A stretch of 64,000 nt of DNA from Mactromeris polynyma (taxonomy: Eukaryota > Mollusca > Bivalvia > Venerida > Mactridae). A model generated the notes under the pieces. That model saw only the letters and a list, made by a program, of their open reading frames with translations, ran no database searches and was not told the origin of the DNA. The stretch is taken from assembly GCA_032209605.1 (NCBI GenBank), contig JASFXZ010000026.1, forward strand, positions 3,844,001 to 3,908,000, read 5' to 3'. Both the position numbers and the translations under genes were made by a program. How positions within the stretch are numbered: the first letter of the stretch is position 1; each line of letters opens with the position of its first letter. Of this stretch, positions 43,493 through 53,563 are shown piece after piece.

Positions 43493-43877
43493 ACTAACCT
43501 CACACTTAATCGCTATATGGTCCTTGATTTCCAACATTTATACATAAATTGACTAATTGCTCATAACTAGTATACTATCGTTTGGTCAAAAATGAAATTA
43601 TATCCAGTTTGAAACCACTGTATATCATTCAAGGTTATTGGAAACACGTATATCATTTGGGGGCATTAGTAAATTGTCGTTTTGATACATATTGTAGATA
43701 GGTAATAATGTATGGTTGCAATATTTCAAATACAAATGAATGCATCATTACATTTCACATATAAAGATCTTTTCTACAGAAAGTACTAAAGATATTCCGT
43801 CCGAATATTGATAAATTTACCCACAGGAAAACCCACAGGAAACCCCACAGGAAAACGACATGTTTGACTATTCTTAC

Positions 43878-44105
43878 CTTGGTCTGACCTCAAGTAGATA
43901 TCAACTTTATCAACAACCCCGGACATACCAAACCGCATTATCCAATAAGAGTAACCGGAGTTTGTGTGGCTGCACTAGTAGCTGTAAAAACTAGTATTTT
44001 TATTGCCATCGAGTGCTAGATCGGCTGTGAGCCAAATTCCTGCATGCTTATAAGTCGATGATTGAGAAGCTGTTGCGCCATTCATCAAATCCAACTCAGT
44101 CCGAC
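43878..44105 (-). pseudogene. fucolectin (FTP) domain, N-terminal exon with in-frame stop
   Basis: Acceptor tttccttcag, donor CAAG|GTAAGA, 228 nt, phase 1-1. It reads ELDLMNGATASQSSTY, ADLALDGNKNTSFYSY, stop, CSHTNSGYSYWIMRFG, VVDKVDIYLRSDQ: a clear FTP first half. TAG at 43975-43977 breaks it just before the CSHT motif. Splice sites and the downstream exon are intact, so the allele may be a recent pseudogene, a truncated isoform or a base error. Confidence 0.82.
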
Positions 44106-44139
44106 CTGAAGGAAAGAGAATATTTGTTGAAATGTTTCA

Positions 44140-44615
44140 ATAACTATTGAAATGAAGGGTATTCAATACATACTTATAGAATAAAACAATACAGGTAAAG
44201 TGCGATATCGGTTACAATTCACCAATGCTTTGACGAGTTATGGCAATTGTTCAACGAAAACTTGGTTTCCGATCAAAACCTTTTGAATAGAGGGGTGGGT
44301 TAAATTCATATTGGGCACATACGTATAGGATTATGCAATACAGGTCAAGTGCGATATCAGTTACAATTCACCATTTTTTCGGCGGAGTTACGACCCTTTC
44401 GTCGACTTAAACATTGGTTTTCGATCAATGAATCTATTCATATTTTACATTTATCAGCAGCGGATAATAAATTACAGGTCAAGTTTGATTTCCGTAAAAA
44501 TCCGAAATAGATTTAAGAGTTATGGCCTTTTTCGACTTAAAATGCTTTCCGGTAAATAACTCTTGAAATGATGGATGTATTCAACGCATATTGGGCACAT
44601 AAGCAAAGGATATAG
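44140..44615. repeat. degenerate ~140-bp tandem repeat, interrupted
   Basis: Three diverged units carry TACAGGTCAAGTGCGATATC, GAGTTATGGC and CATATTGGGCACATA. A fourth partial unit (ATACAGGTCCAGC...GTTATGGTCC) follows the element at 44616-45790, so that element inserted into the array. Confidence 0.75.
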
Positions 44616-45790
44616 AGAATAATAGGTTAGTGACGTGGAATGAGAAAGTTTATCAGGCAAGGCGGATCAAGCCTTCGGCTCACCCGATAACTACCGGAGT
44701 CGAGCCTGATAAACTTTCTCATTCCACGTTACTAACCTATTATTCTATTTATCCTGTCACTTCTAGTGTTAAGTAAGGGGGAAATACCTTTAATTCTAAA
44801 TAATACCGAGTTACATCCCCTAAATTATGACGTAAGTAATTTTGTGACGTATTGAATAACTTGTGACGTATTGATTATAAGTGTGGTTTGCACCTTACGC
44901 CGAGAGAAATAGTTCCCATGAGTCTGACACATTTTCAGTGGCAATATGAATTTATCTGCGTTTGCGAACATCTGATGAGCGTAAATCAAGAAAATCTAAG
45001 AATTTGCAGCAATTTAGTAAGAGTCAAAAAGTAAACATTACAATTAGTTCATGCGCAATTTCTTATGGTTTGTTTACAAATGCTGAGAAATGTCAAGTGC
45101 CACAGAACACGTGAACAAGAAGTGATACTTACATTTATTTAATGAATATTTGGACATTTAAAACTGCACAAGAAAACAAGGAAACATATGTGGATTCAGT
45201 CTATCAGTGTCATAAACGATTGCAAAGGAATTTTCGGCACAACTGGATGAAACCGGGACTCTAAAATTGAGAAGATGGGGGGGTACGTACTGCTATTGCT
45301 ACTGATCAGTACGTTATTTTCGTGAGAAATTCGACCGCACGGTCATCCCTGATGAGTTCAAACGCGGACAGTCTCAAATGTCCGACATAATTTTGTTCCA
45401 ATGGTGTATACAGCCGACACTTTGTTTGACTACGTTGTTTACTACGTGTTCCAGTAAGCACTTAATTAAATTCGGGTCGAAATGCAGACCGAGTAAACGG
45501 ATAAGATTAAGCATTGTTTGAATGAAAACAGAACAATTTTGGGGAAATTAACATTTCATTGTAAGCATTATACACAAAAGATTAAATTTGTGGTAGGATT
45601 CAATTGAAAAATCCATTGTTTGAGTTAGTCCGGAAAAAAGATAACATCGCGATACTTTACCAAAAATAGTGCGGCTAGTCACGTGGTCATGTGACGTGAG
45701 ATAAAAGTCATGTGACCAAGTGACCTGATAAAGCAACAAATATCAGGCACCCTGTTATCGGGTCGAAATTACGGCAAGTGACAGGATAAA
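44616..45790. mobile_element. hairpin-ended DNA element (about 1.2 kb)
   Basis: At its left a 43-bp stem (44616-44658 with 44704-44746, one mismatch) closes over a 45-nt loop. Directly after it TTTATCCTGTCACTT (44748-44762) is the exact reverse complement of AAGTGACAGGATAAA (45776-45790). The element sits between units of a tandem repeat, which marks its limits. No open frame encodes a recognisable transposase. Confidence 0.72.
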
Positions 45791-45879
45791 ATACAATACA
45801 GGTCCAGCATTATTTAAGGTACAGCCTTCCAATATTTGAAGAAGTTATGGTCCTTTTTGTAAGTTTTGTTGGTGTCCAA

Positions 45880-46319
45880 TTAATGTTGCTTCAAAATTAT
45901 TAGGCCTTTACAAGTATTTGCATTCCATTGAAAAACCCTTAGCGGTGGCAGTCGTGTCCTATGGACGCACTTAGTTAAATGACAAAATAAGCAAAGGGGT
46001 CCCTACATTGCTAAAATAAAGATTGGTTGAATTCCACTAATTTACAGTGATAAAACATCTGGGTTCAAATTAGATTTCATTTTGCGAATTGTTTTTAAAA
46101 TATGCATCGGTGAATTTAATCATCTGATTTATCGTGACTTTTTCGATTCAAAAGCCACACTTCTTGGATCAGTTCAAATTTTTAATCGAGGCAAATACCA
46201 GGCTAAGAATTAATAACACCCATTGTAGATGTATTGGAACTTGTGTATATTTGAGACATCAACATGATAGTGAAAATGGGCAATATATCAGATAAGTATA
46301 CTTCAAAATTGTAGGTCTG
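45880..46319. other. no gene recognised
   Basis: AT-rich intron-like DNA of the PAN-FTP gene. Confidence 0.45.
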
Positions 46320-47190
46320 TAAAGTTGGCTGTTAGTTGTTAGTTGTTAATTCAGATGTTCGTTCCCGAATACACAGCTATAAGTTGTTAGTTCAGGTGTT
46401 TATTAGAAAAAAACATAGCCAGAAATAAGATGTTAGTTCGGATATGATGTAGCGAATACACAGCTAGTAGTTGTTAGTTCAGATGTTTATTCGAAAAAAC
46501 ATTGCCAGCAGTTAGATGTGAGTTCGGAAATGATGTGGCGAATGCACAGCTATTAGTTGTTTGTTCAAATGTGTATTCGCATATGATGCTGCGAATACAC
46601 AGCTAGTAGTTGTTAGTTCCAATGTTTATTAGAAAAAAATTACCATAAGTTAGATTTTTATTCGCATATGATGTAGCGAATACACAGCTAGTAGTTATTA
46701 GTTAAGATGTTTATTCGAAAAAACATTGCCAGCAGTTAGATGTGAGTTCGGAAATGATGTGGCGAATGCACAGCTATTAGTTGTTTGTTCAAATGTGTAT
46801 TCGCATATGATGCTGCGAATACACAGCTAGTAGTTGTTAGTTCCAATGTTTATTAGAAAAAAATTACCATAAGTTAGATTTTTATTCGCATATGATGTAG
46901 CGAATACACAGCTAGTAGTTATTAGTTAAGATGTTTATTCGAAAAAACATTGCCAGAAGTTAGATGTGAGTTCGGAAATGATGTAGCGAATACACAGCAA
47001 TGTTAGTTCAAAAGTTCGTTCCCGAATTCACAATTGTTAGTTGTTAGTTCAGATGTTTATTCGAAAATGCGTAGTCTGAAGTTTGATTTTAGTTCGTATA
47101 TGATGTAGATATTACACAGTTTTTAGATGTTAGTTCAGAATTTCGTTCCTGAATTCACAGTTTTTAGTTGTTACATTAGATGTTTATTCG
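46320..47190. repeat. minisatellite with 224-bp higher-order period
   Basis: Subunits of about 75 bp share GCGAATACACAGCTAGTAGTT and GTTAGTTCAGATGTTTATTCG. A three-subunit block repeats at 224 bp: ATTGCCAGCAGTTAGATGTG at 46501 and 46725, and ATTGCCAGAAGTTAG at 46949. It runs up to the 3' edge of the PAN exon on the opposite strand. Confidence 0.93.
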
Positions 47191-47208
47191 AAAATGCATA
47201 GAGTGAAC

Positions 47209-47428
47209 CGTGGGTGCGGCATACGGTTTGACCCTCGTGGTAACTTGTATAGATGCATAGTTTTATTGCTGCACACATAGCGTGGCAAGCATTAATCGGG
47301 ATGTCGGTGTACTCAGCAATGCTTACATCGAGTGTTGTGTCCACATTTTCTAACTTTCTAAAATGTGCGTAAGGTCCCGCTAGAATTCCAATTGTGACAC
47401 TAAGCAGTAAAAAGAAACACCTCAACAT
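47209..47428 (-). CDS. signal peptide plus PAN/apple-like module, first exon
   Basis: ATG at 47428 (minus) opens LRCFFLLLSVTIGILAG, a signal peptide. Then FRKLENVDTTLDVSIAEYTD and INACHAMCAAIKLCIYTSYH...TVCRT follow, the Cys spacing of a PAN/apple module. A possible donor CACG|GTTCAC leaves phase 1, which fits the FTP exon at 44105, but GTTCAC is weak and an exon between them may be missed. PAN plus FTP suggests a secreted carbohydrate-binding protein. Confidence 0.7.
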
Positions 47429-48054
47429 TATTTAATCAGAAGAAAAATACCTTTCCTGAAAAATAATATGCTAGTTGTTATGTTCTAAATCCCTCTTGCA
47501 TCCAAAACCAAATAATGCATTAATGCGAGAAAATCTCTTAAATAGGTGCGAGTTATTGATTTTTGTTAATCCGTCAATGGTCCTGCCAATTATTGTGCAG
47601 GGATACGCAGAGAAGAGCTATAATATATCAATAAAGTTAATCAGTAAATTGGGAATTGTGATATTCATGTGACATTCATTAGTTGTCAATAATTATTCAG
47701 ATCTGTTTGCTAGTTAAAACATAAGGTTAGATCGCTGTTGTAATGGGAATGCTTTAAATTTAGCTCTCACTTGTAAGCCAATGTATCCATATTTTGTTAT
47801 GATTTTGAGTTATGCGTTTATTGGAATGAGCTTCAGAAATGATGTACGTGTTCAGACCTATAAAGGTGTATTTAATTAATTTCCTAAGTTTACTCCTTAA
47901 GTTAAATATTAAGTAGTCGATAGGGATACGGATATATTGTTGATTTCGATGTCAAAAAAATATTGTGGAACTTTCCTCATGAAATTCGTATGTCGAAATT
48001 GATATAAATCGTTTAAAATAATTAATAATCATAACAATTAAAATACCTTAAACA
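47429..48054. other. no gene recognised; upstream of the PAN-FTP gene
   Basis: AT-rich. No clear promoter element seen on the minus strand. Confidence 0.45.
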
Positions 48055-48258
48055 CCCCTGTTTGTTCTCATTAATAATATCCTTAGTTGTCCTTTATGGT
48101 CGGCCATGCCATTCCTTGCACCCCTGTTCCCTAGCGGGTTTGACCCTGAGCCTCCTCAAATGCCATATGTGTTGTGGACTGTTGTTTTCCGGGAGTTATC
48201 TGTGGGGAGGCATTTCTTATGTATGTGACGTTCTCTGTAGCAACGTATTCTCTCTCCT
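48055..48258 (+). repeat. dispersed repeat family R1, partial copy D
   Basis: GGTCGGCCATGCCATTCCTTG to AACGTATTCTCTCTCC, the 3' half of the family. Confidence 0.82.
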
Positions 48259-48535
48259 TGAGGGCACAGGGTATGGCCTGGCCGACCATTAGGGATAACT
48301 AATGAGAATTAAAGAGGACAAACAGGACGGATCTAATGAATGGAATACATCAGAAGACAAGCCAAGACAGCTGCCAACAATATATCGAAATTGGGGAGAA
48401 AATAAAATAAACACAATATAAAGTGAAAGAATTGCACAGAGGGAAAGGGAAATTTCACATACATCTAAAACACAAATAGAAATAATAACCATACAGCGAC
48501 TAAAAGCCTTTGAAATGTCAGTAAAAATACTGGGG
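48259..48535 (-). repeat. dispersed repeat family R1, partial reverse copy E
   Basis: Reverse complement of the 5' part of R1 (ATGGTCGGCCAGGCCAT region to CTTTTAGTCGCTGTATGGTT). It abuts copy D in opposite orientation, with GGCCATGCC and GGCCTGGCC facing each other. Confidence 0.82.
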
Positions 48536-48639
48536 TGTAAATTGATACAAAAAAATGATATGCATCTAACACATCGATCCCAACAGATTAGCACGAACAT
48601 GAAAGTCCATTCAAATGCAATCTTAACATGATCACATTT

Positions 48640-49812
48640 ATCAACATTAGTACAAATAAATGACGACAGTAGTTATAGTTATCAACAATAGTATATAAAA
48701 GTGATGACAGTAGACTATTTATATTTATCAACAATAGTATAGAAAAGTGATGACAGTAGTTATATTTATCAACAATAGTATAGAAAAGTGATGACAGTAG
48801 TTATATTTCTCAACAATAGTGTAGAAAAATGATGACAGTAGTTATATTTATCAACAATAGAAAAGTGATGACAGTAGACTATTTATATGTATCAACAATA
48901 TTATAGAACAGTGATGACAGTAGTTATATGTATCAATAATAGTATAGAAAATTGATGACAGTAGTTATATTTATCAACAATAGAAAAGTGATGACAGTAG
49001 ACTATTTATATGTATCAACAATAGTATATAAAAGTGATGACAGTAGTTATATTTATCAACAATAGAAAAGTGATGACAGTAGACTATTTATATGTATCAA
49101 CAATCGTATAGAACAGTGATGACAGTAGTTATATGTATCAACAATCGTATAGAAAAGTGATGACAGTAGTTATATTTATCAACAATCGTATAGAAAAGTG
49201 ATGACAGTAGTTATATTTATCAACAATAGAAAAGTGATGACAGTAGACTATTTATATGTATCAACAATAGTGTAGAACAGTGATGGCAGTAGTTATATGT
49301 ATCAACAATAGTATAGAAAAGTGATGACAGTAGTTATATTTATCAACAATCGTATAGAAAAGTGATGACAGTAGTTATATTTATCAACAATAGTATAGAA
49401 AAGTGATGACAGTAGTTATATTTATCAACAATAGAAAAGTGATGACAGTAGACTAGTTATATGTATCAACAATAGTATAGAACAGTGATGACAGTAGTTA
49501 TATGTATCAACAATCGTATAGGAAAGTGATGACAGTAGTTATATTTATCAACAATCGTATAGAAAAGTGATGACAGTAGTTATATTTATCAACAATAGTA
49601 TAGAAAAGTGATGACAGTAGTTATATTTATCAACGATAGAAAAGTGATGACAGTAGACTATTTATATGTATCAACAATAGTATAGAACAGTGATGACAGT
49701 AGTTATATTTATCAACAATAGAAAAGTGATGACAGTAGACTAGTTATATGTATCAACAATCGTATAGAAAAGTGATGACAGTAGTTATATGTATCAACAT
49801 TCGTACAAATAA
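48640..49812. repeat. 41-bp minisatellite
   Basis: Nearly 30 units of GTATAGAAAAGTGATGACAG plus TAGTTATATTTATCAACAATA, with a shorter ~35-bp form (AACAATAGAAAAGTG) and a variant carrying GTAGACTATTTATATG that recurs every few units. Confidence 0.97.
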
Positions 49813-50365
49813 GTGACGACAATAGTTATGACGACGACAGTTCTGTGTTCTCATTTCGAAATATGTTAAGAAAACTGAAAATTCATATTTGAACAAATTG
49901 TAAGCGTTAGCATGTTTAGTTTTGACGTCGATCCAGAAATATGCTTCGTTAATGCAAAATACGAATGTTGTTTGAGTTAAACTAGGTATAGCCTGAATAA
50001 TCAAGTTGATTTCCTATGAAAACATTTCGTTGAGACTTAAGGTTTGTATCGATACCACACTCTCGTTATATCTTTAGCTACTATACAATCTAAAAAGACA
50101 AGCTCACAATTTTCAACTACGTTGCTTATGTTACAATGAGGCGAATCAACCGATTTCCATCTAATACATAATTCTATACAGGGAAAAAGTATATGTTGTA
50201 GAATAAATTTGTATTCATGTGCCAACTTTTTTTCCTCTCCAAAGTACCTCTTCCAGTATCTGTGTATGAATGGTTTAGCAAAGTTCAAGTTTACCATGAA
50301 GTTATAAATATATTTTTAGTTGACTTCTATATATCGGTTTATTGAAAATATATATTTGTGGTTTT
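49813..50365. other. no gene recognised
   Basis: Two minus-strand open frames (49753-50004, 50037-50297) have no recognisable domain or splice support. Confidence 0.45.
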
Positions 50366-50437
50366 GTTCTAACTTATACTAGAAGTGATTGGTCTGAACA
50401 TTTGCTCTAACTTATACTAGAAGTGATTGGTCTGAAC
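50366..50437. repeat. 36-bp duplication
   Basis: CTCTAACTTATACTAGAAGT plus GATTGGTCTGAACA occurs twice in tandem. Confidence 0.9.
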
Positions 50438-50445
50438 AATGTTTT

Positions 50446-50605
50446 GGGATTGCATGGTTTCCTTGCGCCCCTATTCCCTTGCCTATTTATCCTTGCACCT
50501 CAAATGTGTGATGTTTATGGACTTTTGTTTTCCAGGAGGTCTGTGTGGGGAGCCATTTATCTTATTATGTGGCGTTCTCTGCAGCAACTTATTCTCTCTT
50601 TCAGA
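50446..50605 (+). repeat. dispersed repeat family R1, partial copy F
   Basis: TTTCCTTGCGCCCCTATTCCC to GCAACTTATTCTCTCTTTC, matching the 3' half of the family. Confidence 0.82.
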
Positions 50606-50822
50606 AGTTTTATTTCATCGATTTAATTTAATGTGTTTCTAAAGTCATTGAAGGTAGGTTCTTCACGCTATTAAACCGATATAACTAAGTTAAGATAACT
50701 CGATAGTAAACACGACCATACCCACTTTCCAATACATGTAAAGCAGCTTACGGTCATTATCATGCCTATTATCTTCAGGATTAGTATTAAATTTAGATTA
50801 AATGTCGCTCAAAGTAGACAGT

Positions 50823-50900
50823 AGCGATAGCTCAGTTCGAAGCGCTTCTGACTAGTAACTTCGACCAATAGATAGGGTGTGAGTTCGAGGCATTCCTGCA
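50823..50900 (+). repeat. tRNA-like sequence
   Basis: A-box-like GATAGCTCAGTTCGAAGC and B-box-like GTGAGTTCGAGGCATTC at tRNA spacing. Stems are poor; probably a SINE head relic. Confidence 0.4.
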
Positions 50901-51339
50901 TCCCATTTTTATGGACAATATGTTTTTTATCCCTTACTCAGTGCTTGTCAAGTACTTGTTGTTTGTCGTTTCTGTCTGGGTTTTTTTTATCGTCTAATTG
51001 CTTTTTCGTTAAATCAAACGTGTTTAATGATGGCTATAGCGTCGTTGCTAAAATGTTCATTTGAACCCCTTACGTTTTTCGAAGTAGCCATATCAACTTG
51101 GTTCCATATACTGTGAGTGTGTAGCGATAAATGTACATGCACATCTACTGCACGATGATATCGTGCACTTTAAAAATTATGAAACCATATCGGTATTACT
51201 GAATAGCTTATAAATGCACATGCTATACAGTGTTTTTAATTAATGATATTCGAGCGAACATTAATTAGTATAAGTTGTGTAAGTACAACTGTAGATGACC
51301 AACGAAATATATAATATTGCAATTGAAAAAAACAACCTC
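50901..51339. other. no gene recognised
   Basis: AT-rich; nothing supported. Confidence 0.45.
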
Positions 51340-51425
51340 CCGATGTTCTCGAACTCGGACGCAAAACTAAAAAGCTTAATTAGCATTTTAAGGCGCGGAC
51401 GTGCTACCATCTGAGCTGTTGGTTT
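51340..51425 (-). repeat. tRNA-like sequence
   Basis: On the minus strand ACAGCTCAGATGGTAGCACG (A box) and GTCCGAGTTCGAGAAC (B box) are present, with an extra-long middle. Probably a SINE head relic. Confidence 0.45.
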
Positions 51426-53331
51426 TATGGAATCAATATCACAATATATAGTTTTGCTTGTTATTTGATTTACCTATTTTGATCAATATAGGTGGTCAAA
51501 CCATGTAAACATTGCGTGACGTCACTCTCAACTTATCGTGGTATACTTATAGTATCCGTTATACCATTTATAAATATTATATTAGACCTTATCCAGTTCT
51601 TAAATAACAACGAACATTTTCCTTCGTTTTCAATAAATTACTATTTATTTATCTCTATATCAAATGCTCATGCACTAATGCACCGTAATTGCTTCACGGA
51701 AACATGGTTTCATTCAAGCGGGACGTATGCAATAATTAAATTGGAAAGCAAAGTTTGAAGTTTGTTTGAAAGTTAAACCACGACGTAACAGTGTTTAACT
51801 ACCGTCATATACGAAAATCATATCGTTTTTACGCTGCTTCTTATAGTGCAAATATATAAGTTGATGGCTTATAGGTAGTCGACCATGGCCAAGCTATCAC
51901 TAAGTTATTCTTGCTTTCAGGAAAACGTTTCCTAATGGAGTATTTGGTTTGAAGTTAATACTGGCCCATTGAGTATAAATGATTATCAAAACGATAGTTT
52001 CTAGTTTCATGAATATCTTTCAATGTTTAACGGCCCATTTCACTTTTATCAGTTTAACACGTACATGTATATGCATCATTTAACGTGATATGATAAAGCA
52101 GTCAGATGTGTCAACAAAGCAGAGAGGAGAATTGGATTACGCTGTGGCATTGTAGGGACATGAATACTAGTCAGACGTCCCTTCTTTCATAATTGCATTG
52201 GTTTCTTAAATTTCAGAAATATTTGCCAATCTTTACAAAATTATTCTTCCGAATATTGTTATTAATAACATAATTCACTGCATCTCTCAATTAATTGGTT
52301 TCCGTATTCATATTGTTTTTGCATTCCAAGATTATGCGGTGGTAGTCAATTGTATTTATTACTTTGTTGACAAAATATAATTACTGTGCTTATAATTATG
52401 AAATATTTCCAACGTCCAATCCTTTTACTGACAGTGCTGATGCTGTATGCCGTGGTAAAATAAAATAAAATATATATGCAATATTGGAACGACTTTATCC
52501 ATGGTCGGAAATGAATAGAATGCCAGATCAGCAACAATATAATCTCAACACCGAAACGAAATCCGGTTTGGGTTGTGACGCTTTGTCGGGCCACTAAGTA
52601 CCCGACATGGGATTTAATTATTTGTGACAAGGTAAAAGCCTTTTCCATAAACGTAGACAATCTGATTATACCTTATCGTATAAATATTGTATAAGTGTTA
52701 AGTGTGACGTTCAATGTTAAATTGAAAACATCTATAGATATACTATTTGATAATTGATATTTGATACATATACTTCCACGTCAATCCTTACTGATGTATC
52801 CGATTGGCGGATATAATTTATATATGAACGCAAACTTATATTATATGCAGACTAATGCTTCATCTTAATGAACAAACGCTGGTTTAAGTCGTTTATTTTT
52901 TTCGAGCTGCAATGTTTTACTATTTACTGTCAGAATATGTAAGTGCTATGTGCTATGAAGGACACAAAAGTTCTATTTGCCATTTCAATCCGTCATAATC
53001 CAGTATCGCAATATATACATAACCCTACTTAAAAGTGTTCACATAGGAAAAGTGACATTACAAAGACAAAAAGCATACTTTATTTCACAAACGTAATGTC
53101 CTATTAATCAATAGTGAAATTAAGAGTCATTTTATATATCATAGACAAGTGCGACATTGGAGACGTAATTAGAAATCCGAAAGTGGATAAAAAAGGGGTC
53201 GTTTGAAAACATTTAAAATTATATTTAAATAGAAAATATAATACAAAGCATTTCATACACCTTTATCTTGTCAATTCAAAACGTGTTAAAATACACGTCA
53301 ATGGTATCATCTTCACTTGTCGATGCTAACC
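51426..53331. other. no gene recognised
   Basis: AT-rich DNA. I found no repeat, exon or structured element that I can support. Confidence 0.5.
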
Positions 53332-53491
53332 ACTACCGGAGTAACCGTTGTCTGTGATGTCGCATGCTTCGTAATATATATCTCCATTGGTATTGCCATC
53401 GAGTGCTAAATTGGCGGTGTAGGGAATTACATCAACGAACGTCGATGATTAACAAGCAGTTACGCCATTCATCAAGTCCCTTTCAGTCTAT
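53332..53491 (-). pseudogene. dead copy of the fucolectin N-terminal exon
   Basis: On the minus strand it reads DLMNGVTAC, stop, SSTFVDVIPYTANLALDGNTN, DNGYSGSG, stop. It clearly derives from the same exon as 43878-44105 (LALDGN, DLMNG), with two in-frame stops and no matching C-terminal exon nearby. Confidence 0.82.
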
Positions 53492-53563
53492 TTTTTGAAA
53501 TGCTCGAATTCTACAAAACAAAACTAGTAAAGTGTATCTCCATGGTTATTGTTGTATTACCGT

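Noticed and set aside
48289..48600. 103-residue minus-strand frame with hydrophobic segments
   Set aside because: It lies within the R1 repeat and is not open in the other copies.
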